Source of the DNA: Chlorops oryzae
Taxonomy: Eukaryota; Arthropoda; Insecta; Diptera; Chloropidae
Assembly (NCBI GenBank): GCA_020466095.1
Contig: CM035807.1
Location: 107,131,906-107,195,905 of the forward strand
Direction of reading: 5' to 3'
DNA length: 64,000 bases
The notes below the pieces were generated by a model, which did no database searches, was not told the origin of the DNA, and saw only the letters and a program-made list of their open reading frames with translations. Made by a program: the position numbers and the translations under genes. How positions within the stretch are numbered: the stretch's first letter is position 1; every line of letters starts with the position of its first letter. Below, piece by piece: positions 23,721-34,799 of the stretch.

Positions 23721-26700
23721 ATGCCAGCTATTGTGCGAGTTAAACGTCGTATAGACGAAGAGCCATTAACCGCCTTCGTGTTAAACGGCAAGAAAAGGCG
23801 ACTGGATAATGTAAGTACAAAAAAAAAAAGGGTACATACATATATACACATAATTGCTCTGCAATTAAAATATGAATTGCATTTAATATAACAAACAGCT
23901 TTTAATTTGCAAGGAACATTCTTCACTCCAACGAGTGTATTGAATGTATTTAAAATATATATATATATATATGTTCTTCCGTTTGCCTTTCTTGATAAAG
24001 TTACCGGAAAATGAATCTCAAGAAGAGGGAGCCGCTGGTCTGGATGAAAAAGATGAAATCTCCACGGTCCTTAAATTTGCAGGGACACTAAATGAACTTG
24101 TGAGTAAAAGGCTTCGAAAATATTATGAGAATTTTGTTATTTATATCAAATTATTAGGACAACACTGCAACGACACATTTTGCTCGTCGTATCAACAAAG
24201 AGGACGCTCAAAACCTGGTTCAAGGAAAGTCGGCACGCAAAGCGAGCAATCATACTGAACGTGCGCGTCAAGAAATGCGTCAATCCTTGCATGAGAATCG
24301 TTTTCGTGTCGTCAATTGCATGCGAACTACATTAGATCTCGATGACGATGACGGATCTGAGGATGAAAGACAGAAAACACAGCCGGATAGAGACGATAAA
24401 GATGTCAAGTCGTTGACCATTGTCGACATCGAGAAGCAAACCAACGAGACTGAAAATAATATGCCAACACAAGAAAAACAGCCAGTTCCCGCCGATTCCG
24501 ATACTGGCTACGTTTACGACCTGTATCTACCCGACGATGATGTGCAAGCACGAAATGTCGACTTAATGGATGACAACTACTTAAGGTTGGTTTTCCAAAT
24601 TGAGCATGTAGTGTACACTAGGCAAATTTATCAAATTTAAATCTAAATTTTGCCAAAAAAAAAAAAAAAAAAAGTACAGTACAGGAACTTTCAATGAAAT
24701 CATCAAAGAAAATTATTTAAAAATATAAGAAGAAATCTTAAACACATTTCCATTGTTCGAACATTTAAAATTTACCATATATTTAAAGCGCTTAAGTAAA
24801 TAAATTTTTGTATTTTAATTTAGAAATTTAGTATATTTTTTAGTGGCATTATAATTAATTATTAAATTAGCTGGCAATATCTCAACGTATTATTATTGTC
24901 GTTAAGGTTGTACTATCCATTTAATTACTACAATTTCCTCTACTGCAACTACTGATGTTGGGTAGACTGGAAGAGCACAAGGATTGCCAAATTGACGCAC
25001 TTAACGCACGCACACACACACAAACACAATCACAATCACACGAAAAGGAAACGACAATATGCAATATGTTCGTAGACGTGTGTAAATAAATAATAATTTA
25101 TTGAATTTTTCCCTTTTTAAAGTTCGCTCGCAGCAAGGCATGAAGAAAATCCTAAGTTACCTACCAGCTGAGCACATTCAAAACCAGCTAGAAACTCTAG
25201 TAGCACTGGCTTTAATTTTTAAGCATATATTTATTTGCCAATTCGTTTTTTTTTTTTTTTTTTTTACCTACAAAATGCTGTTATATGTATACCGCATTGA
25301 GAGAAAATGGTGCTAAGTTACGTATAACCATTTTTTAGTGATATACAATAAGTCAGCCTCTAAGTTGCTTTGAAAATTAACGTTTGGTATTTTTTTTTTT
25401 TTTATTTCTTTCTTTAGTTTTTTTCAAAAATACTTTGATGCGGTAAAAGTAATAATATTGTTGAAAAATAGCAAAAAAAAAAAAAAAAAGTAAAATAAAG
25501 TACTTAAAACCCTGTTACAATGATTGTTTTATTCGGTGATTTCGATTGCGAATTCAAAAGAATTTAATTTCAGACTGCAGAGGGGCTGGAAAAGTGTTCT
25601 CAGAAAAAGCTTTTTAGTAGTGCTAGCGTTCAATTATGTTTCCCTTATTGAATATACTACATCTTTTTGAAAATACCCTGATCACGTATCGTAGAGGTTA
25701 GAGCTATAGGGCTAAGTTATAGCTATAGTTATCATGTAATAAATGTAATAATAATCGTGCCTATTATGTGTATTCCGACGTATCGAATCCGTTCGGATTT
25801 TTCAAATTTTTATGAATGAAGTTTTTTGATTTATATGCCTGCCACACGTAGATCGAAATTGCTCAATTTCAGAACAAAATTGAAATTGCCTCAATTTCAA
25901 ATGTCAAATTTGTTCTGAAATTTTTGGAAATTGCTCAATTTCGATCTACGTGTGGCAGCCATATTATAGAAATGTTAAAATCCGAACGGATCCGATCCGT
26001 CGGAATCAGGGACCCAAAATAATAATTATTTTTGAATTTTGAATTTTAAAAATCGATATAAAATAAATTATATTTGAAAAATTAGTATTTAAGTGTTATT
26101 CTTAGAGTTTTAATTTTTGATCAAAAAACAAAAATTATTTCTCAAGTTTTATTTTTTGATCAGGAAATAACAATTATTTTTCGAGTTTTATTTTTTTAAA
26201 CTTCAGATAAAGAATTTTGAAAAACTTATTCTAAGAGTTTTAGTTTTAACTCAGTAAATAAAAATTGCTTTTAGAGTTTTATTTTTTGCTCGGATGATAA
26301 AAATTATTTTTGGAGTTTTATTTTTTACTCAGAAAATAAAAATTATTTTTCAAGTTTTTTGTTTTACTCACAACATTATGCAAACACAAGTATTATGCAA
26401 ATATTTTTTGGATTTGAATTGTGGTTGCCGATTTCGCATCTGGCCTTTTTCATTTCCTCGTGTTCATCATCATCCGACTCTTCATCACTTTATCCTATTT
26501 CAGGCGTTATCTTGAAGAAAGTGGTAATATACTTATGCAAGAGTTTTATTTTTCTGAGTAAAAAAAAAAAAACTCAAAAACCAATTTTTATTTTTTGAGT
26601 AATAAATAAAAATCTAAGATAAATTTTTATCTTCAGAGCAAAAAATTAAATTCGAAAAATAATTTTTATTTACTGAGTAAAAATTAAAAATCTAAAAATA

Positions 26701-27771
26701 AGTGTTTTCTTCTGAGTAAAAAATATAACTCGAAAATTAATTTTTATTTCTTGATCGAAAAATAAAACTCTAAGAATAAGTTTTATCTTCTGAGTAAAAA
26801 ATAAAACTCAAAAAATAATTGTTATTTTCTGATTAAAATAATAAAACTCTTAAAATAATACTTAAATTGTAATTTTTAAAATATAATTTATAACAGTTAT
26901 GGTCCCTGGTCGGAATACAAAATAGGCACGAATAAATTTGGAATCAAACGGCTCGTTTGGCTGAATCAAACTCTAATGAAATCGAATTGATCTTTTTGTT
27001 AAAATCCACTCCCTAAGTATTCGGACAAAGAAAATTATTTGTTGAGAGTAGAGAGTTTATCAAACTTATTCTCATTTTATAATCTTTCATCGATTTCTCC
27101 TTATAGCATACGAGCATTTCCAGAACTCGTTTTCGAGGATGCCTATAACGATGCTCTAGATGAAGATTATGATTCTGAAGATTCGAATCGTGAAGATTAC
27201 TTTACTAATGACTATCCGGATGAAGATGATGATCAAGAACTACACAGTGCCAACGAGTATGAAGATGAAGAGAACGATGTACGCAGTATGCGTCATGCAT
27301 TCGAAAATTTTGTTTTCGGTAGGTAATCCCCCTAGAATCATACATTACTGGATATGATTGATCCTTTTAGAAATTTTCCATATATTTATAATTTTAATCA
27401 ATTCTTTTATCGTTTTAGGAGATGAAGGAGAAGAAGGCTCTGAACCGGATGTTTACGATGATGTTTCAAGTGACGATGATAACGATCATTATTACGCTTA
27501 CGAGGATCCTTACGTACAAAGTATTGATGTTGAAAATGAGAATTTCGTTCCGGATATAGACGCTTATGACGTTCAAAGCGTTGAGGCATCATACGATCGT
27601 TATAGCAAGCGTCTATTGAAACGTTTGGGTAAAGCTGATAGTGAGGACGATGATGATGATGATGATGATGATTGCGATGATGATAACAACGAAAGTAATG
27701 ACACCATAAAGGGAAATTTCAATGTATCTAGTGATCTAGAAATGTACCATAGCGCCGACGAAAAGGATTAA
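23721..27771 (+). CDS. Iwr1/SLC7A6OS-like RNA polymerase II nuclear import factor (five exons)
   Basis: Exons: 23721-23810, 24001-24099, 24158-24585, 27107-27318, 27419-27771, giving 393 residues in phase. The N-terminus MPAIVRVKRRIDEEPLTAFV, with a basic KKRR soon after, is the Iwr1/SLC7A6OS signature. The middle has VYDLYLPDDD, and the C-terminal half is a highly acidic Asp/Glu-rich tract with DSEDSNREDYFTNDYPDEDD, then a run of Asp. Yeast Iwr1 binds assembled RNA polymerase II and directs it into the nucleus; the fly role is inferred from family membership. Intron 3 is 2.5 kb and contains a MITE and a 0.9-kb foldback element; the other introns are 58-190 bp. An AATAAA at 27876 follows the stop by about 105 nt. 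Confidence 0.88.
25833..25966. mobile_element. Short MITE, family A copy 2 (in Iwr1 intron 3)
   Basis: This is the reverse complement of the copy at 14022-14152, with nearly perfect ends (gccacacgtagatcg at each end). Its termini are better matched to each other than those of copy 1, so it may be the younger insertion. Confidence 0.8.
26007..26908. mobile_element. hAT-like foldback element, copy A (Iwr1 intron 3)
   Basis: 902 bp bounded by CAGGGACC and GGTCCCTG with the exact 8-bp duplication GTCGGAAT (25999-26006 and 26909-26916). The long inverted arms are made of repeated units of about 40 bp of the form gagttttattttt-actcag-aaataaaaattattttt. A unique centre of about 170 bp (26370-26545) separates them. 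On the minus strand the centre is open and encodes an acidic SDEESDDDEHEEMKK-like peptide. Copy B at 38504-39640 is inverted and has the same structure. Confidence 0.88.
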
Positions 27772-27875
27772 TTTAAAACTTAAAAAAAAAAAAAAAACAG
27801 TTAAATTGTTCATTATAAGTTGAAATCCCTCTCAAGAAGTGTATTCTAAATGCCGATGTACTGAGTATGAATTTA

Positions 27876-27881
27876 AATAAA
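27876..27881 (+). terminator. Poly(A) signal of the Iwr1-like gene
   Basis: AATAAA about 105 nt after the stop codon. Confidence 0.6.
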
Positions 27882-27945
27882 TACAATGAAATTATTGTTC
27901 TTTTTTTAATCCATAATCATTATTAATTTAACTTCTTGAAATTTT

Positions 27946-28549
27946 TGATTATTAATGATTGCGATTACCAAATAATCGTGAAATAATCAGGACTATTTCA
28001 GATTAATGAAAAAAATCAGAAAAAATCAAAAATAATCAAAAAAATAATCCCGATTAATTTTAGATTATTTTTGAATATTTTTGAGTTTTTTTGATTATTT
28101 TTGATTTTTCCTGATTATTTTTGGGTTTTTTGATTTTTTTTTGACTATTTTTGATTTGTTCTGATTTTTTTTTATTAATTTTAATTATTTTCAATTTGTA
28201 ATTGGTCCTAACCACAGGTGGCCGGTGAATTCACTTGTCCGGTGCCGGTCCCACGGACTATAGGGAAACTTTGGAAAAACGATGTTATTCAATTACAAAT
28301 TGAAAATAATTAAAATTAATAAAAAAAAATCAGAACAAATCAAAAATAATCAAAAAAAATCAAAAAACCCAAAAATAATCAGGAAAAATCAAAAATAATC
28401 AAAAAAAATCAAAAATATTCAAAAATAATCTAAAATTAATCGGGATTATTTTTTTGATTATTTTTTGATTTTTTCTGATTTTTTTCATTAATCTGAAATA
28501 ATCCTGATTATTTCATGATTATTTGGTAATCGCAATCATTGATTAATAT
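27946..28549. repeat. Long near-perfect hairpin, arms about 260 bp, loop 85 nt
   Basis: The left arm 27946-28204 and right arm 28290-28549 are reverse complements with very few differences by eye. Both are built of aataatcaaaaa-type units. The loop (28205-28289) is GC-richer (gtggccggtgaattc, gccggtcccacgg). It lies between the convergent 3' ends of the Iwr1-like and MADF-BESS genes. It could be a foldback transposon or a hairpin-RNA locus. No clean target duplication was found. Confidence 0.88.
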
Positions 28550-28783
28550 AGGTCATACAAAAATAATCATTAAATAATCACTATTTTACTCATAAGAAAA
28601 AAATAATCTGATTAATTAATCATTAATTAAATAATCATTATTTAACAGGTCTGAATGAAATAAACTTTAAAGTTCTAGTGGTGCAACGAATTTTTTATTT
28701 AAAACATAAATAAGAATTTTATATAAAAAAAAAAAAAAAGAATCACAATAAAAGCATTTATTTCTTTGAGAGAAAGCAGAGCT

Positions 28784-30630
28784 TTAATCTGGGTACAAAT
28801 AGTCCTGTAAAATATTTTGGAATGCAATTTTTATTTTTCCCCGGTCGCGACCATTCAATTTTTGTATATCAGGCAAGAGACTCATGAGGAACATTGCATC
28901 AGGATCAGTCTTGCAATCACATAACTCCAAATGAGGAGTTGGCGCAGCAGAAGCTAAGGTTGGTGAAATAAGTTGACGTGTTGTTTGATTATTTGCAGCG
29001 TTATTCGATGAAGTATTATTTGATATAGCTGATGTTATATTAGTGGATCCAAAGCTATCAGCACGTGGATTATGATGAGCATGAAGTGGATTCTGACGGG
29101 TTTGCTGTTGTCCCAATTGAGCGGCAATATTTGCTGATGTGGGATTTGTGATTTCTGATCCGACATTTATATTTGAAACGCCAGGGGCAAACGTCGGACG
29201 CACAAATGAAACATTAGTGGAGGAATGTGCCAATGTGCTGCTGGATGTGCAAACATAACGTTGACTAGAATTTGCAAGGGAGATCGCTTGTGAACTACCG
29301 ATCGAGCGTTCCGGAGAACGTGAACGCTTTGCACGTAGATCCTCGTGATAGCTTCGCGTTTGTAAACGATTTAAATGCTCTAAACGTATTTGCTGTTGAC
29401 TGCGTTTTCCCAACCGAGATGTGGATGATGTGCCAAGTGCAGCGCGCGTTGATATTTCGCCCAATCGATTTTCGATATTATGATCATCTTCATGACGCGA
29501 TTCCAGAAATCGATCGTAGTCATCCTCTTGAGCTTCGTCCTCACATTCTGATTTAATTTTATTTTGCACCGCAGTTGTCTCCAGTATGACGTGAGGATAG
29601 CGCGCAGTTACTTCTACATGCTGATCATCATCGATGATATCATCCAATTCGGAATTATTGGGCTCCGTCTCTCCGTCGTAGTAGTCGAAATAGTGATCAG
29701 CTACGCTAGGCCCAGGTTGATGGTCATTCGTGGTGTTTGTGTCTGGTAAGGAATCTTTGGTGATTGGCTGAATACTGTCCGTTGAAGAAGACGACTTTGT
29801 CTCTTTAACTACACGATGTTCCAGATTTGAGCGATTTGAGAGTTCGCTGATTTGGGCTAGAGTTTCTTGTAAATTCGGTTCTCCCGGTCTAAGCGGTTGC
29901 TGTTGTTTTCTATCAATTAATTTGACATTAATTATTTGAAACCTTTCTCATAGTACATACAATGTCTACTCACTTTCGAAGATATGGATGCAAGAAGAAC
30001 ATGCGATCAAAGTATGACCAACATGGTGGAACTTGCTCTTCCAAGTAATTAGTGAATTCCCGGCGAAACGATATGCGCAAGTTTGTCCATTTTGCGAGAC
30101 TTGCTCCAGCTATCGTTAAAAAAATGGTTTAAACAATTTCATAATTCGAAATCTTTTAAATATTACACCTCGAAATCCGACAAATTATATACATATATTA
30201 TATATATATATGTTCTTATAATAGATCAAATCTACATTTTCTGGATAATTATATGTAATTATAGATAATTATATTTATAATTATAGATAATTATATCATT
30301 TACGTTTCGGATTACCGAGGTTCCAATCCAGGGGCGGAAAGGGCAAATAGCCAGGTTTTTTTTCTTTTAGGTAACGGGACCCCATTATTCAAACGCCCGG
30401 TGGGCCCTTTGGCCCCCAGTCCGCCCCTGTTTCAATCACTTACGATTCTTGTCGAGCTTTGCATCTACTTCTCGCCAGAAATTCTCAACATAGGGACGAC
30501 AAAAATAATACTTGTGCCTTGGATTATAGATTGCTTCATCCCTCTCAACTAGTTCGATTAGTTTAAAAACTTCTTCGGTTAACCATCTTGTGGAAGCAAC
30601 TGATTGATTCACTGGAAAGTAGTCCGACAT
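28784..30630 (-). CDS. MADF-BESS domain protein (three exons)
   Basis: Exons on the minus strand: 30630-30444, 30109-29974, 29909-28784, 482 residues in phase. The N-terminal MADF domain (about residues 18-108) binds DNA in the Adf-1 family: RWLTEEVFKLIELVERDEAI, then YNPRHKYYFC, WREVDAKLDKN, and WTNLRISFRRE in exon 2. A long Ser/Asn/Gln-rich linker follows, with a patch of acidic residues. The last 45 residues carry a BESS motif (DPDAMFLMSLLPDIQKLN...IKIAFQNIL), which mediates self-association or binding to partners. The architecture is that of fly transcription factors of the Adf-1/Stonewall/Dip3 group; I cannot say which paralogue. Intron 1 contains a 101-bp hAT MITE ending just 13 bp beyond the donor. 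Confidence 0.88.
30329..30429. mobile_element. Tiny hAT MITE in intron 1 of the MADF-BESS gene
   Basis: 101 bp with ends CAGGGGCGGA and TCCGCCCCTG and an 8-bp duplication with one mismatch (TTCCAATC at 30321-30328, TTTCAATC at 30430-30437). It is GC-rich against an AT-rich intron and lies next to the exon 1 donor. Confidence 0.88.
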
Positions 30631-30756
30631 TGAGACCTTTTACGCTAGTCCACTTTTTTTTTTTTTTTGTTGCTGCCGCTCTGTTCGCTAGAGCTGGAGA
30701 AACAATCGATACCAGTATCGGTGACGGTTTCAACCTATCGATGGTTTTTTGAGAAA

Positions 30757-30764
30757 TATCGATA
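30757..30764. promoter_or_regulatory. DRE (DREF site) upstream of the MADF-BESS gene
   Basis: A perfect palindromic TATCGATA 127 bp before the ATG, with two near matches (aatcgata at 30703, ctatcgatgg at 30735). DREF sites are a common core-promoter element of Drosophila housekeeping and proliferation genes. Activity here is inferred. Confidence 0.65.
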
Positions 30765-30799
30765 GTTTTGATTCTTTGAGGCAGTGATGCCAGATTTGT

Positions 30800-32450
30800 T
30801 ACTAGTCCAATATTGCGTAGTTTATTTTCAGTCAAAAAACGTGACATGTATCGGAAAAGTATGGCGTAATTTTATATCGAAATTTATGCACTACATTCAA
30901 GGTATATTTACTACAAATTCGAGAATGAAAATCGTGTTTTCCCATCTATGCACAAGTACAGCATGACTGATTTCTTTTTGCTGTATCTAGTCTCGTGTTC
31001 CCTAAGTGTTGTAAAGAAACTTGTACTTTATTTAAAATCATGAATAAGCAAATTTCTAGGTTGCTATCGTTCTGGGAAAATTTGTTGAAACTCGGTATGT
31101 ATATGTAAGAATGGCCTCCTGAATTCCAAATCTGCAATCCAGTTTTTTCGGTCGCCACTAGTTAGGAATATCGACCTTAAAGTTTATTGAAAATGCAATG
31201 TAAACATTGTGAACACAGACTGACAAATGGTTTGTGGTGTTGCCTAGATCGTTATTATTTTGAAATAAATTACCAATTGTGTAGTTCTTAATAGAGTGGA
31301 AATAAAAAAGTGGGCAGAATATGAGCCATATTGTGAGAAGAAATACGTGTGCGAGTACGTAAAATAATTCTCAAACTTGGTACAATACGTTTTCGTTTTT
31401 TTGTTTATATTATTGACTGAAAAACTGTCAACTTTTGCTAACGTATGTTATTTTTGCGCTCTCAAACGATACACTTTTTCAATTTGACTAATGAAAAACA
31501 TGAAAATTTTTATGAAAAATATCTCGGCGCGCAGCCGCGATAGTTTTCATAAAAATTTTTAGCCTCGGCGCTTTTATCTCCACAACACAAAAACGTCACT
31601 ATTACTCTAAATTCTTTTTCAACGTTTTGGGATCTAAAGAGCCGATGGGTTCTCAAAATGGACCTTTTAATCTTCTCCTCCATGCTTCGTCGTCCTCCTC
31701 GCCACTGCTCTCGCCAATTTTTAAACTGTATTTTTAAGAAATAAAACCCCTAAAACAAATTAATTTTCCATAATCTTTAATATATCTCAGTTTCACATTA
31801 ATGCTCAAAAGCTAAAAAGCAGGTTAAAATTTTTATATTTTTTTACACGTATGGTCTAACAATTTGCATAAAATATTTGAATTTTGCAACATCACACAAT
31901 TTCGAATAAGTGGCAACTACGCAATGTCAAGATAAGTGTATAAAATTAGTACGTTTTGAAAATTTGGCGATTTTCAAAAACGTGATATCTCCTAAATCTA
32001 GAGGCGACCGACAAAAAATGGATTGCAGATTTGGATGTCAGGGAGTCATTTCCCATAGATTGGACCAAAATATAAAAATCCCAGAAACGGACCAGCAACT
32101 AGAATTGTTCGCTTGTGTTTAAATCCAATGTTACAATTTTAAATCGGACGTCCCATATTTTCAAAAAATCATTCTGGATTTTTTCGTGGGTTTTAGTTTT
32201 TGAAAATGGGAAAAAGTGGTATTTTTTCCAAATATATGTACGTTTTTTTATCGATAATAAATCTGGCATACACTGCTTTGAGGCATTGTTGACAATATTT
32301 GGTAAAAAAAAAAAACTATCTCCGGGCTGCAGCAGCACTGTTCGGTAGCATTTTGGTACCGATAAGGACAGTGAATCAACAAACAATCGGTCAATGAGAA
32401 CAATTGATGAGAATATTTACAATCTGTGTTATCAGAATCTGCAATGATAA
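30800..32450. other. Divergent intergenic region between MADF-BESS and TREX genes
   Basis: No gene is supported. A short inverted repeat (atgaaaatttttatgaaaa and ttttcataaaaattttt) surrounds ctcggcgcgcagccgcg near 31500-31565. Otherwise the region is AT-rich with short open frames only. Confidence 0.5.
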
Positions 32451-32454
32451 CGAG

Positions 32455-32462
32455 TATAAAAG
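32455..32462 (+). promoter_or_regulatory. TATA box of the TREX-like gene
   Basis: TATAAAAG lies 36 bp before the ATG at 32498. If it is used at the usual spacing, transcription would start near 32485 and leave an unusually short 5' UTR of about ten nucleotides. Confidence 0.5.
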
Positions 32463-32497
32463 ACAACTCGGACACACACTTTTAGCGCATTTACAAA

Positions 32498-33682
32498 ATG
32501 TCGTTAGACGCATCGGATTTGGGAGAAGGAAGGTTTAAGACGTTCGTGGTTTTTGATATGGAAACAGCGAATTTACCAGCCTTAAACTACAATAAAGTTG
32601 GAATTACCGAAATATCATGTTATGGCTTTTCGGCGAAGCATATTGAAAGCGCAAACTTTAACGGCTTAACGGTTCCGGATCTACCAAGAGTTCTTCATAA
32701 GCTTACATTGATGATTAACCCTCGCATGGCTATAGTTCCGGCTGCTGAAGATACCACTGGTGAGTCATACATTTGAAAGATTTCACAACTAGAATCATCA
32801 TCTCGAGAAGACATAAAGAGGAGGATCTGAATACAAAACCAATATTTTTGTTCGAAAAATTTGAATACTCGGCCTAAATTGAGTCAAGTCCGTTAAACTA
32901 AAAGAGAAATTTTTCTTACAGGTCTGAATAACTTCATGTTAGAGCATGAGAATACTTTTGACGATAATGCTGGCGAGACAATATTGCATTTCCTCAATCA
33001 TTTGCAGCAGCCAGTGTGCTTGGTTGCACACAATGGTTTATGTTTTGATTTTCCTATTATAAAGCATGTTTTAGATAAAATCAATTTAACTATTCCGGAT
33101 ACAGTGTATTGCTGTGATTCTCTACGCGCCTTTCATGACATAGACCTTTTAAAAGAGCTCACCAAAAACACTGACTCCGAGAAAGAAAATGACGAAGAAA
33201 AATCCAAGTCTATAACAATTGAAAAACCTGAAGAACCTTTCGATGCCCAAGCCCGAAATGAAACGACACCCAAACGGCCGACAATGAGCGCGCCGGCTGC
33301 GGCAATCAAACGAAAACGTAATGCAACGGAAGACGATAATAGTGACAACGAAACTGAAGAGGTTGAAGTTAAGAAACCACCACTTTCAAAGCGTAGACTG
33401 GATTTCGGCGAATCCAATATCCCCCAGTCGAGTTCTAAGAAAAATCTTTCATATTTAGTACCACCCGGAAGAAAATGGTATCCACCGAAAGGAATGTATA
33501 GATTAGGAGCTTTGTACAGCCGTACGTTTCAAAAGGATCCGAAAGAAGTACATCGTGCTGAGGCAGATGTCTTAATATTAACTCATCTTGCGCTACACTA
33601 TGGCAAGGACTTCATTGATTACGCTGAGAAATTTGCCGTACAATTGAAGACTATTCCACGATTGGGATTTTCCAAAATATAA
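32498..33682 (+). CDS. TREX-like DEDDh 3'-5' DNA exonuclease (two exons)
   Basis: Exons 32498-32759 and 32922-33682, 340 residues in phase. It belongs to the TREX1/TREX2 branch of the DnaQ superfamily, which degrades DNA from 3' ends. Exo I is VVFDMETANLP with Asp20 and Glu22. Exo II is LVAHNGLCFDFPIIKHVL. Exo III is HRAEADVLILTHLAL, with the catalytic His and Asp of the DEDDh type, so the active site looks complete. Between Exo II and III lies a lysine- and acid-rich insert of roughly 90 residues with a possible nuclear signal (IKRKRN and KPPLSKRR). There is no C-terminal membrane segment as in mammalian TREX1. It is convergent with gamma-tubulin across a 3-kb repeat-rich gap. Confidence 0.9.
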
Positions 33683-33795
33683 GCGACGAGTGATATGCAC
33701 GTTTTTTTTTTTTAATTTTCAATTTTTAAACATATTTTATGCGAATGTAAAGTCTATTTTATGTGTATTTTTATGTAATTGCATGCTTTTATACA

Positions 33796-34735
33796 AACCC
33801 AGCTAGCATTTTTCGAAATTTTTGATCAAAAGCGAGTCTTTTTCGAGTCGCCTTTCTGATTAAAAAGATCAAATATGCGCTTGTTTTCTGATCAAAAATG
33901 ATACTTTTATCGGGAGAAATTGGAACCCTAGCCGCGACTCTTCTTAGGGAGTCATATTTGATATCATTTGCGAGTCATTTTCGAGTCATATTTGCTATCA
34001 TTTCGAGTCATATTTGTTACTATTTTCGAGTCTTCTACGACTCATATTTGCTATCATTTTCGAGTCTTCTACGACAATATTCTACATTTTGGACTTTACG
34101 ATATTTTAAGTCAATTGCTTTCTAAAAATAAAAAAAAAATAAAAATTTTTTTAAATCAATTACACATTTTTGGCTTTTCCGTGTATATGTTATGATGTTA
34201 TATGTATTATTATTATAAAATTCAATTTTTTTTTCCTTTGCCTTATGTGGGATTTGAACCTAGGAACTCTCGTTTTCTAGTCCTGTGCTCACCCGTCGAC
34301 ACTAAGCATTCCAAATCGAAAGTAATGGAAATTTTTCGTTTATAACTTTAATGTCAAATTCCATTCAATTCAATTTTGAGTCAAATATGAGTGAATTATA
34401 AAAAATAATTTGAATGATCATATTTCAATCTATAGATTAATTGCGATGCCTATATTTGTTTTGTAATTTGAATACGACCTTTTGAAACATATTGGAGAGT
34501 CGTTTTCGAGTCTTCTTTTAATCGGCATTGATCGATCACTTTCAATCATCAGAGGGCTCGAAAAAGACTCATTGTTTATGAAATACGACACGCTTTTGAA
34601 ACATATTGGAGAGTCGTTTTCGAGTCTTCTTTTAATCGTGCTGATCAATCATTTTCTAATCATGAAGGGGGCTCGAAAAAGACTCGTAAATTAATCTTCT
34701 CATAAAACAGTCTTCCAAATGTTGGGTGGGAATAA
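33796..34735. repeat. Repeat block with 'cgagtc' units and inverted subterminal ends
   Basis: The left side (gcgagtctttttcgagtcg, about 33831) and right side (gctcgaaaaagactcg, about 34670) are inverted. Inside, cgagtcatatttgctatca units repeat at 33968-34070, and two copies of gaaacatattggagagtcg occur at about 34485 and 34592. The left edge starts accccagct-like (acccagctagcattt). Ends and superfamily are uncertain; a decayed DNA element is likely. Confidence 0.5.
34245..34308 (-). repeat. tRNA-derived sequence with perfect B-box (minus strand)
   Basis: On the minus strand GGTTCAAATCCC (a perfect B-box) lies about 45 nt after tagtgtcgacggg, a weak A-box, and is followed by an A-rich tail. 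The T-stem does not pair well, so I read it as a SINE head or tRNA relic within the repeat block, not as a working tRNA gene. Confidence 0.5.
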
Positions 34736-34799
34736 AATATAGGAATTGAATGGAAAAAACGCTTCTAATTTTAAATATTCGTCGCTTAAGCCATGAGTT

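Noticed and set aside
25101..25316. Possible alternative exon in Iwr1 intron 3 (after ccctttttaaag)
   Set aside because: An acceptor-like tract precedes it, but the peptide matches nothing I know and ends in a T-run; transcripts would be needed to support it.
26294..26598. Plus-strand open frames in the foldback element centre
   Set aside because: They lie in transposon arms and centre; the other copy is frame-disrupted and no transposase motif is visible.
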